Source of the DNA: Deinococcus alpinitundrae | GTDB taxonomy: Bacteria; Deinococcota; Deinococci; Deinococcales; Deinococcaceae | Reading direction: 5' to 3' | Assembly (NCBI RefSeq): GCF_009982895.1 | Contig: NZ_WXZL01000051.1 | Span: 1 to 13,707, forward strand | Length of the DNA stretch: 13,707 nt | In this document: positions 6,685 to 12,993 of the stretch, piece after piece | Numbering within the stretch: the stretch's first letter is position 1 | Layout of the letters: each line of letters begins with the position of its first letter | The notes under the pieces: model-generated | Databases searched by the model: none | What the model was told of the DNA's origin: nothing | The model's input: only the letters and a program-made list of their open reading frames with translations | Position numbers and translations under genes: made by a program

Positions 6685-7947
6685 TTACTTGAGGGTCGTC
6701 CAGCCCGCGCCGTACTCATTGGTCGGGTCGCGGTACATGTTGTGCAGGTGGTTGGCCGGATCGCCGTCGTTAGCCTGCGGAGAGAACTCAATGATCGCCG
6801 TGGGAGCCGTGACCCGGAAATACGCGGCGCTGTCCGCTGCTGTCGGGCCGTACCACGCGAAGTACGATTGATTCAGGTCTTTTTGAATCTGGGCCATCTT
6901 CACCGCCAGATCATCGGCATTGAGAATGCCCAGACGTTCTTTGATCAGTGCCAGGAAGAGCGCTTTTTGCACGGCGGTCATGGCGCTCCCTGGCAAGCCT
7001 TCGGGCTGCAAGGTCTGGCCGTCGTGTCCTGGCCCCAGCACCAGATCGGTGCGGGTGGTGCTGATGACCACTTCCGCCTGCTGCGCTAACGTCAAGCTGC
7101 TGAGCAGGGCAGACGCGGCCTTCATTTCCAGCGGCACCTGCGGAATGATGGTGTAGCTCTGGTTGTTGAAGCTCACCTTGACCGGCTCGCCGCCCGTTAA
7201 TGAAGGTGACAAGGTGATGTTGGAGCCGACGACGGTGGCGTTGATGGCCAGGTGATGGCCGCCGAACTGGAGCATCCACGGCGAGGTGGTGCTGGGCGTG
7301 CCGACGAACGAGACGAAATAATAGCCGCTGCCGAAACTCACCATAGGCCGCGCTCCGCCAGCCGGCGGCCCGCCTGCTGGACCAGCAGGGTTGGTGCTGC
7401 CCGTGGCGTTCGGAGGTGCCTGAGTGGTGTTCTGCGTTCCTGTGGTGGCCGTACTTGTGGTTTTGGCAGTCTTTGCAGGCGCAGTATTGCCCCCAGGGTT
7501 GACGCTGCCCTGCGCAGCGGGTGATCCCTGATCGGTGGCGGCGATGAAGTCGTCGGCGTTCATCTGTCCCTTGAGCATGTTCAGGCCCTGCTCGCTGAGG
7601 ACAGTGCCCAGCATGGTCATCAATGCTGCTTTCTGGGTAACGTTGAGGTCGGCCCAGCGTACGCCTTGGCGGTTAACCCCGGCCCCACCCTGCGGAAAGT
7701 TTGACCAGTTGGTTCGCTGCTTGCTGTCCGTCCAGGCGAACAGCACTGCTTTTTTCTGAGCCGCGCTCAGGGTGTCGAGAAAGGCGTTGGCAGCGGCCAC
7801 GGCCTTAGCACTTTGGGTATCGGCTGTGGTGCTGGCTGCCACAGGTATACCTGCGCCGCCTGCTGAGGCCAGTGAGAGGATGGGCAGGGCCGCGCCGCAG
7901 AAGGCAGCGGCGATCAGGCCGGAAAGCAGTGTCTTATTCAGCATCAT
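6685..7947 (-). CDS. DUF3500 family exported protein, 420 aa
   Basis: This is a second DUF3500 protein, with a typical signal peptide (hydrophobic 6-28, cleavage near LASAG) instead of a lipobox. It has the same helical region and core as its neighbour: FAWTD, WSNFP, ADDF, LQFGGHHLAINATV (H231, H232), DLVLGPGHDGQTL, LPGSAMTA, YFAWYGPT and NHLHNMYRDPTNEYG (H400, H402). It differs by an insertion of about 60 residues rich in Pro, Gly, Thr, Ala and Asn (about 141-203) between the helical part and the beta core, likely a flexible linker. Two ATGs are adjacent; GAGG sits 4 bases before the first (7947) and 7 before the second (7944), so 7944 may be used. The close identity of the paralogues indicates tandem duplication followed by a change of localisation. 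Confidence 0.85.
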   Translation of the reverse strand: MMLNKTLLSGLIAAAFCGAALPILSLASAGGAGIPVAASTTADTQSAKAVAAANAFLDTLSAAQKKAVLFAWTDSKQRTNWSNFPQGGAGVNRQGVRWADLNVTQKAALMTMLGTVLSEQGLNMLKGQMNADDFIAATDQGSPAAQGSVNPGGNTAPAKTAKTTSTATTGTQNTTQAPPNATGSTNPAGPAGGPPAGGARPMVSFGSGYYFVSFVGTPSTTSPWMLQFGGHHLAINATVVGSNITLSPSLTGGEPVKVSFNNQSYTIIPQVPLEMKAASALLSSLTLAQQAEVVISTTRTDLVLGPGHDGQTLQPEGLPGSAMTAVQKALFLALIKERLGILNADDLAVKMAQIQKDLNQSYFAWYGPTAADSAAYFRVTAPTAIIEFSPQANDGDPANHLHNMYRDPTNEYGAGWTTLK

Positions 7948-8072
7948 TGTTCCTCATTTTCTGGAGTGGCCCGCACTTCTTCGGGACACAGGGAGTGGTC
8001 TGTTGGCGGCGGATGGGCGGGGTTCTTATGGCATTGCTGACCTCTCAAGTCCGGGTCAAATGTGGGTAGAAA

Positions 8073-8603
8073 TTAGCGTCCGGCTTTTGCCTGGCCCGTC
8101 AAACGGCCCCAGACGTAGCGCTGGAACACGTTGACAATCCATTTACGGTGCATGGCGACGTGCAGGGCCAGGATGACAATCCCAGCGTCGGCAGAGAGGC
8201 CATGGAGCCGCCGCCAGGGGCCAGCGTGCTCGTCCACGCTCAGGCCCAGCGCGGGCAGCACCGACTTGGAAATCAGCAGGCCGCTGAGGATGATCACTGT
8301 CATGTCGATGTAAAAAATCAAGTTCAGCAGATAACCCAGCCGGGTCTCGGTGGGCAGTTGACTCAGCAGCTTGCGGGTGATGCCGCTGATCCAGTCCCAG
8401 TGCAGCACCAGGTGGAGAATGATGGCAAAACTCAGCGCGACGCTGCCCCACTCATGAATTGGAATACCGGTGCCGTGCGGCTGCATCGCCAGAATAAAGG
8501 CGACAAAGGTGCAACTATCCAGCACCATATTGACAATGGTGGCGTTGCTCTTTTTCTTGGGCGGTTGTCCAGGCTGTGACTCTGGGGGCAAGGTCGTGGT
8601 CAT
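8073..8603 (-). CDS. DUF4405-type cytochrome-b-like membrane protein, 176 aa
   Basis: After a Pro/Lys-rich cytosolic tail (1-20) come four hydrophobic helices, about residues 23-40, 50-72, 90-112 and 133-152. Histidines H50 and H64 in helix 2 and H134 and H148 in helix 4 are each 14 apart, plus H68 and H152: the arrangement of a four-helix di-heme b-type cytochrome. DUF4405 (PF14358) proteins are found with ApbE and flavinylated proteins in extracytosolic electron-transfer loci, so a transmembrane electron carrier is the likely role. The start is placed at ATG 8603 because AGGAG lies 6 bases upstream. The frame is open to 8684, but that part overlaps the previous gene. ATG overlaps the upstream TGA (ATGA), indicating translational coupling. 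Confidence 0.8.
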   Translation of the reverse strand: MTTTLPPESQPGQPPKKKSNATIVNMVLDSCTFVAFILAMQPHGTGIPIHEWGSVALSFAIILHLVLHWDWISGITRKLLSQLPTETRLGYLLNLIFYIDMTVIILSGLLISKSVLPALGLSVDEHAGPWRRLHGLSADAGIVILALHVAMHRKWIVNVFQRYVWGRLTGQAKAGR

Positions 8604-9007
8604 GGGCGTCTCCTCTGATTCGACTCGGCAGGTGTGTCGGCGCGGCGACTGGCCAGCCAGTCCAGGCCAGAAAGGGCCAACCAAGCCAGAGCGACGAATG
8701 CCAGGTCTTTGCCGACTTCAGCCCACTGAAAGCTCCCACCGCCCTCACCACGTGGCCTGCCCACAGGTGCGCCGGACAGGGTGGCTGGGCCACGGCTGGA
8801 GGAACTGGTGTTTGCCGATCCAGCGTTCGTCGCCCTGTCGCTGGCTGGAGCCGTGCCTGACAGGCTCTGGATTTGCGTGGGTGGGCCGCCATACCTCCCC
8901 GTCATCTCAAAACGGCTCAAAGCACCGAGTTGATTCAGGCCCAACACACCAGCAGCGAACAGGAGCGCGACACCGAAAAATAAAAGGGAGCGGTAAAACC
9001 ATTTCAT
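8600..9007 (-). CDS. Small two-helix membrane protein, 135 aa
   Basis: ATG 9007 follows AAAGGAGG at 4 bases; a TTG at 9025 is in frame but lacks such a site. Helix 1 (about residues 4-24, FYRSLLFFGVALLFAAGVLG) and helix 2 near the C-terminus (about 98-117, KDLAFVALAWLALSGLDWLA) flank a Ser/Gly/Thr/Arg-rich region. No family is recognised. The gene overlaps the DUF4405 gene by four bases, so the two products probably form a complex. The linker contains ATLSGAP, close to but not matching the S/T-G-A-S/T motif modified by ApbE, since Pro replaces the acceptor residue. Confidence 0.75.
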   Translation of the reverse strand: MKWFYRSLLFFGVALLFAAGVLGLNQLGALSRFEMTGRYGGPPTQIQSLSGTAPASDRATNAGSANTSSSSRGPATLSGAPVGRPRGEGGGSFQWAEVGKDLAFVALAWLALSGLDWLASRRADTPAESNQRRRP

Positions 9008-9413
9008 GCGGCCTCCTTTGATCAACTGGTTGCTTCTTTGAATGAAAGATTCCCTGGTATGAAGTAGTAATCGTCAGTTCTCCTTCACACTTCGAAGTAT
9101 GCAATCCATCTATACAAAATTCACGTATAATTTATTCAGAAACGGCGAAGAATGGCACAAAATATTATTAATTTTGCATGATAGAGGTAATATTTTCTAC
9201 AGACGGCCTTTTGCTCATCTCTAGAAAAATAAAGCGCGAATTTGCAATTATGGCCTCAAGAAAACATGATCCGATTGTTTTAACATTCACTCCCAGACCC
9301 GTTCCCCACCAACGTCGCCGGCGAGCGGCCAGGACGAAACCTCTCGCTGGCTACAGCCTGACGGGCCAATGTAACGATCTTGTAAATAAGGCCCAGCTCA
9401 ATACCAACTCGGT
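9008..9413. other. AT-rich intergenic region upstream of the membrane/redox genes
   Basis: No convincing gene is present. Roughly 9040-9290 is strikingly AT-rich against its GC-rich surroundings. It includes TATACG and TATAGA -10-like hexamers on the minus strand (within about 9108-9131), a palindrome at 9089-9098, and a CAAAAT/ATTTTG inverted repeat (9158-9176). A + strand frame 9178-9417 of 79 codons is probably spurious: its composition shifts midway and it runs into the kinase stop. The region most likely holds the promoter and control sites for the genes from 9007 downward. Confidence 0.5.
9089..9098. promoter_or_regulatory. Palindrome ACTTCGAAGT, operator candidate
   Basis: A perfect 10-base palindrome, extended by outer matches to 9086-9101 with one mismatched pair, lies about 80 bases upstream of the ATG at 9007. 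It sits in the AT-rich promoter-like stretch. It could bind a dimeric regulator or lie in the 5' leader; which one is unknown. Confidence 0.3.
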
Positions 9414-10718
9414 CTAGGCCTCTCTGGGCAAGACCAGCGCCGCCCGCAGGCCACCGCGAGGCTGATTGACCAGTTCGAGATGGCCACCGTGCGCTTCCAC
9501 AATCGCTTTCACCAACGCCAGACCCAGGCCCGCCCCGCCCCTGCCCTGCGCCTGCTCGCCGCGCTGGAAGGCCTCAGTCAGACGCGGCATGTCGGCCTCA
9601 GGAATGCCAGGACCACAATCTCGCACCGTCAGACGGACGAGCTGGCTGTCCATCTGACAGAAAGCATCAATCGTTGACCCGGGAGGGCTGTAGTTGATGG
9701 CGTTCTGAATCAGGTTCCCGGCAGCCAGCACCAGGGCGCTGAAGTCGCCAGATGTGCCAGCGTCAGTCAGCGTGACCTGAAGGCGCATTCCGTGCTGCTG
9801 AGCGTCGGCGCTGTGCAACTCGGTGGCCATCAATAGCACGTCCGCCAGATTCACGGCGCGCGGTGCGGCGGGCCGTGACGCCTGGGCCAGGCCCATCAAG
9901 CGGTGTGTCAGGGCGCTCATGTCCTCGCTCACGTCCAACACTTGGCTTAGCGTGTGACGGTACTGCTCTGGAGTGCGTGGCTGCTCCAAGGCCAGACTGG
10001 CCGCCGCCCGGATCACGCTGATGGGCGTACGGAGCTCATGAGCGCTGGCATGTGCAAAAAGCCGCTCGCGGGTGAGTTGAGCGTCCAGTTTGCTGAGCAT
10101 CTCATTGATGGTGTGGGTCAGTCGCGTGAGTTCATCTCTGCCGGGGGCCAGCGGCACGCGCTCGCCGGGACGACCACTCCGTGCAATCCGGGCCGCCAGA
10201 TCACTGACCTGATTGACGGGCTTGAGGGCCCGGTCCGCCAGGACGTAGCCGACGCCAAGCGTCAACACCAGCAGCAGCGGCAGCCCCAGCAGTTCCAGGC
10301 GCAGGATCTGTCTCAGGGATGTGCGCACCGCTGCGTCTGACTGACTGGCCTGAATCCAACCAGCAGGCACCCTGAGTGTGAAGACACGTTCTGGGCCGAT
10401 TTGCGCTGTCCCAGCCGTGGCTCTGAATCCCACGCGTGATGGCCCCCAGTCCACCTCGCGTCCCTGAGGATCATAGACGGTCAGGCGAATGGGCTGCTGC
10501 CGGTTGAGTTCATCGAGGCCAGTTCCCGGTCCAGGCGGCAGCGCTTTCACCTCAGCAGCCTCGATCTGGGCCTGTTTTCGGGCGTACACCCGCAGGCTTT
10601 CATCCAGGCTGGCATACAGCGTGTGGCGTAGCGCGGCGTGGCTGAACGCCCCGGCAATCAGGAGCGTGAGTCCCAGAAGCAGCGCGTAGGTGAGCGTGAG
10701 CCGCCAGCGAAAACTCAA
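9414..10718 (-). CDS. Sensor histidine kinase, 434 aa
   Basis: This is a membrane-bound sensor kinase. Domain order: helix 1 (about 9-28), an extracytoplasmic sensing region of about 100 residues (30-135) without recognised fold, helix 2 (about 139-161), a HAMP linker (RALKPVNQVSDLAARI, to about 210), a dimerisation domain with the phosphorylated His227 in HASAHELRTP, and a GHKL ATPase domain. The latter has N339 in NLIQNAINYS, DCGPGIP (D367) and GAGLGLALVKAIVEAHGG. The start is TTG 10718, inside the regulator's TGA (TTGA overlap), with GGTGAGG 7 bases upstream. It signals to the regulator encoded immediately upstream. The stimulus is unknown; the location beside envelope redox/metal genes suggests sensing of metal or envelope redox state. 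Confidence 0.92.
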   Translation of the reverse strand: MSFRWRLTLTYALLLGLTLLIAGAFSHAALRHTLYASLDESLRVYARKQAQIEAAEVKALPPGPGTGLDELNRQQPIRLTVYDPQGREVDWGPSRVGFRATAGTAQIGPERVFTLRVPAGWIQASQSDAAVRTSLRQILRLELLGLPLLLVLTLGVGYVLADRALKPVNQVSDLAARIARSGRPGERVPLAPGRDELTRLTHTINEMLSKLDAQLTRERLFAHASAHELRTPISVIRAAASLALEQPRTPEQYRHTLSQVLDVSEDMSALTHRLMGLAQASRPAAPRAVNLADVLLMATELHSADAQQHGMRLQVTLTDAGTSGDFSALVLAAGNLIQNAINYSPPGSTIDAFCQMDSQLVRLTVRDCGPGIPEADMPRLTEAFQRGEQAQGRGGAGLGLALVKAIVEAHGGHLELVNQPRGGLRAALVLPREA

Positions 10719-11392
10719 GCGCTGACCTCACCCAAGCGGTAGCCGTGCCCGCGCACGGTCACGATCACGCCCTCACCGAGTTTGCGGCGCAAATTGCCCA
10801 CGTAGACGTCAACCACCCGGCTTTCTACATCTGGCTGTCCTGCCCAGACACGAGTGATCAGGTCATCGCGCGAGTAGGCCCGCTCCGGCTGAAGAGCGAA
10901 ACCTTCCAGAAGTTCAAATTCTCTGGGCGTTAGGGGCATGCTATGGCCGGCACGGTCAAGAACCTGACGCCTCAGCAAATGCAGTTTGAAGCCGCCTGGC
11001 AAGGTGAGGGCGTTGCTGGGCTGTCTCGCCGAGCGGCGCACCAGGGCCGAGAGGCGCGAGCGCAACTCGCGGAAATCAAAGGGTTTACTCAAGTAGTCGT
11101 CTCCCCCGACGTCCAGCCCCGTCAGCCGGGAATCCACGTCGGAGCGTGCTGTTAGAAAGAGAATGGGCGTAGCATTCCCCTGATCACGCAGGCGCTGGGC
11201 CACCTGAAAACCAGCCTCCTGACCTTCAGTCAGCATCACGTCCAGAATCAGAGCATCAAATCCACCTGTCATGGCCAGGTTGAATCCCTGATGAGTAGAG
11301 GCGGTTTCCTCCACACTGTGTCCGGCTTCTTGCAGCCCCGCCGCGATGAGCGCCCGCAGGCGTGGGTCGTCTTCCAGAAGCATGAGGCGCAT
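10715..11392 (-). CDS. OmpR/PhoB-type response regulator, 225 aa
   Basis: The receiver domain (1-117) has the acidic pair E7/D8-D9, phospho-acceptor D51 in LILDVML, T81 and K103 in YLSKPF. The C-terminal winged-helix DNA-binding domain (about 130-222) shows LTPREFELLEGFALQPERAY-type helices, SRVVDVYVGNLRRKLG and VRGHGYRLG at the wing. It is phosphorylated by the overlapping kinase and would regulate transcription, probably of neighbouring genes and itself. No Shine-Dalgarno is present before ATG 11392; TACACT lies 6 bases upstream, indicating leaderless expression. All key residues are present, so the system should be active. Confidence 0.93.
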   Translation of the reverse strand: MRLMLLEDDPRLRALIAAGLQEAGHSVEETASTHQGFNLAMTGGFDALILDVMLTEGQEAGFQVAQRLRDQGNATPILFLTARSDVDSRLTGLDVGGDDYLSKPFDFRELRSRLSALVRRSARQPSNALTLPGGFKLHLLRRQVLDRAGHSMPLTPREFELLEGFALQPERAYSRDDLITRVWAGQPDVESRVVDVYVGNLRRKLGEGVIVTVRGHGYRLGEVSA

Positions 11393-11398
11393 AGGGGC

Positions 11399-11429
11399 AG
11401 TGTATGGGGGAGTTGTAACGGAACAGCAA
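11399..11429 (-). promoter_or_regulatory. Leaderless promoter of the response regulator
   Basis: On the minus strand TTGCTG (11429-11424), a 19-base spacer, and TACACT (11404-11399) are followed by GCCCCT and then ATG 11392. The -10-like TANNNT element at 6 bases before ATG, with no ribosome site, is the layout of Deinococcus leaderless mRNAs. The -35 match is partial. Confidence 0.55.
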
Positions 11430-11469
11430 AGGTCGCAGGAAGAACGATACGTGCGTTGAATGGTCGGGG

Positions 11470-11484
11470 ATCAAGAGTCTTGAT
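11470..11484. promoter_or_regulatory. 15-base palindrome ATCAAGAGTCTTGAT, operator candidate
   Basis: Seven-base arms ATCAAGA/TCTTGAT surround a single central base, 78-92 bases upstream of the response-regulator ATG and 36 bases past the stop of the preceding gene. This perfect symmetry in a short intergenic region suggests a binding site for a dimeric regulator. OmpR-type proteins more often use direct repeats. Confidence 0.4.
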
Positions 11485-11520
11485 TCAGTCGATTGCTCAG
11501 CCTGTCACTTTACCGGCTGT

Positions 11521-11934
11521 TCAGGTGCTGTAAGCCGCACCCGCCACCGGCACCTGGAACGTCGTCAATGCTGTGGTGCCCGACATGACCGTCACGTTGG
11601 CCATTGCATACACCGCCGTTTGAGCGGAGACCCGCTCAGTGTCAACGCTCAGCATCAAGAAGCCGTTTTGCTGGCTCACACCGCTCAAGCTGATGGTCAC
11701 GCCTTCCGGCAGTCCGGTTATTTCCAGCGTCAGGTCGCCAGGAATCGTGTTGCCCACGGCGCTCATCGGGATCAAGACGCTTTGCCACGCCGCCTCGGTG
11801 TACAACGTGGTGTAGGGCATATCGTCACTGTCGATGATGGCTGGTGAGTAGAGTGCTGGAGCTGCCGAGGCCGTGGCCAGGGTGGAGACGCTCAGGGACA
11901 GCATACTTAAAGCAATCAACATCAGTTTCTTCAT
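11521..11934 (-). CDS. Small secreted Ig-like beta-sandwich protein, 137 aa
   Basis: ATG 11934 is preceded by GGGAGG at 6 bases. The in-frame extension upstream to 11967 is therefore left out. A signal peptide covers about residues 1-24 (MKKLMLIALSMLSLSVSTLA..., cleavage near ASA). The mature part has alternating strands with LTLEITGLPEGVTISLSG, LMLSVDTERVSAQTAVYA and VTVMSG, the pattern of bacterial Ig-like/NEW3-type domains found in cell-surface proteins. No catalytic residues are seen. It is on the same strand as, and 128 bases upstream of, the regulator gene, which has its own promoter. Its link to the two-component system is unproven. Confidence 0.7.
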   Translation of the reverse strand: MKKLMLIALSMLSLSVSTLATASAAPALYSPAIIDSDDMPYTTLYTEAAWQSVLIPMSAVGNTIPGDLTLEITGLPEGVTISLSGVSQQNGFLMLSVDTERVSAQTAVYAMANVTVMSGTTALTTFQVPVAGAAYST

Positions 11935-12174
11935 AACGGGCCTCCCGAAGTGGTCCTGGTTCACCACTTCTGTAACCTAAGGATCGGCGGTCCCGATGCA
12001 GAGCAAACTCAAATACTGTGCAGGTTCAGACCCGGCTTTTCCATCTCTCTCCATCGAATCTGCACACAGGCAACAAGCAGTGGGCGGGCCAGGCTTGCTG
12101 GTGTTGGTTCTTCGCAGTCGTGTTGCTCGACGACGTCCACCAGAGAAGTAGGAGCTACCAGGCGGGGAATCTGT
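11935..12174. other. Intergenic between pentapeptide and secreted-protein genes
   Basis: This stretch contains the leader of the 137-aa gene and the downstream region of the pentapeptide gene. No gene and no strong terminator are seen. CAAGC/GCTTG arms around a GC-rich loop near 12070-12100 are a weak hairpin. Confidence 0.35.
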
Positions 12175-12831
12175 TCAGGGAGAGCTGTCTGTGCTGCTCG
12201 GCTGCTGCGTCGAGCTGCTCACGGTCGCTTTGGCCAGCATGTCGGCACTCAGGTGGCTGGCCCCGCGCAGGTCTGCTCTCGAAAAGTTGGCACCTGCCAC
12301 CTGGGCTTGACTGAAATCCACGTCCTTGAGGACGGCATTCTTGAAATTGGCTCTGGTGAGCTGGGTGCCCGTGAACTGAATCCCACTCAGGGTACTGCCC
12401 TCCAGATGCACGCCCGTCAGGTCCGCCGAGCGGAAGTTCAGATTCTCGATGGTCTCGCCGGACATCTGGGCGTTGCGGGCCGAGACGCCCGCCAGGCTCA
12501 GGGGCCGGGTCAGATCGCTGCGGTTGGCCAATCCCACCAGGGCGGCCTGCACAGCCTCAGCTGCGTTGCTGGGAACGTAGGCGGCGGCCTTAATTTGCGC
12601 GGTCACGGCGTGCTGCTGGCGCAGATAAGCGGCCAACACCTGACTGGCGGCAAAAGCGTTGTCCGACGAAGTGCGGGTCAGGCTGCCCGGTACGAACACG
12701 CCGCCCAGACGCGAATTGAAATTTTCGCTGGAGAGCAGCGTGATGGCACTGGAGAAGCGGGCGTTGGCCTCGCTGACTTGCGACTGCACCTGGGAGTGGA
12801 CCACGGTGGCGAGCGTGGCCAGCAGGGGCAA
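12175..12831 (-). CDS. Pentapeptide-repeat protein, N-terminus probably frameshifted
   Basis: The frame gives 218 residues from the only usable in-frame start, TTG 12831, which has no ribosome site. A short hydrophobic stretch (LPLLATLATVV) precedes a helical domain with ARFSSAITLLSSENFNSRLGG and VLAAYLRQQ, typical of membrane-linked pentapeptide proteins. From about residue 135 there are about eleven A(D/N)Lxx-type repeats (ADLTG, VHLEG, STLSG, IQFTG, TQLTR, ANFKN, AVLKD, VDFSQ, AQVAG, ANFSR, ADLRG) forming a right-handed quadrilateral beta-helix. Such repeats often mediate protein contacts; a specific function is not assignable. A better start, ATG 12875 with TACACT 5 bases upstream, encodes MSTPPPNRRAVL but is out of frame by one base. 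Either the gene is frameshifted or the sequence has an error. Confidence 0.75.
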   Translation of the reverse strand: MPLLATLATVVHSQVQSQVSEANARFSSAITLLSSENFNSRLGGVFVPGSLTRTSSDNAFAASQVLAAYLRQQHAVTAQIKAAAYVPSNAAEAVQAALVGLANRSDLTRPLSLAGVSARNAQMSGETIENLNFRSADLTGVHLEGSTLSGIQFTGTQLTRANFKNAVLKDVDFSQAQVAGANFSRADLRGASHLSADMLAKATVSSSTQQPSSTDSSP

Positions 12832-12880
12832 CTGCGGTTGAGGACGGCCCGGCGGTTGGGCGGCGGCGTGGACATGGCGC

Positions 12881-12886
12881 AGTGTA
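12881..12886 (-). promoter_or_regulatory. -10-like element before ATG 12875
   Basis: TACACT lies 5 bases before ATG 12875 on the minus strand, identical to the element before the response regulator. It supports leaderless expression of the pentapeptide gene from that ATG. A weak TTCGGG -35 candidate stands 18 bases upstream. Confidence 0.45.
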
Positions 12887-12993
12887 CCGTGACCGTGCCG
12901 AGCGCCCGAATATCTTATGTTCTACTTGTTGGGCTGATTACAAGGTGCACTAGACCTGGATGTAACCTTCGCAAAACGGTGGTTGTGTAAAGC

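Noticed and set aside
9178..9417. 79-codon + strand ORF in the AT-rich island
   Set aside because: Composition changes midway, there is no family similarity, and it overlaps the kinase stop.
11950..12990. 346-codon + strand open frame
   Set aside because: It is antisense to the pentapeptide-repeat gene; its apparent repeats mirror the pentapeptide repeats.
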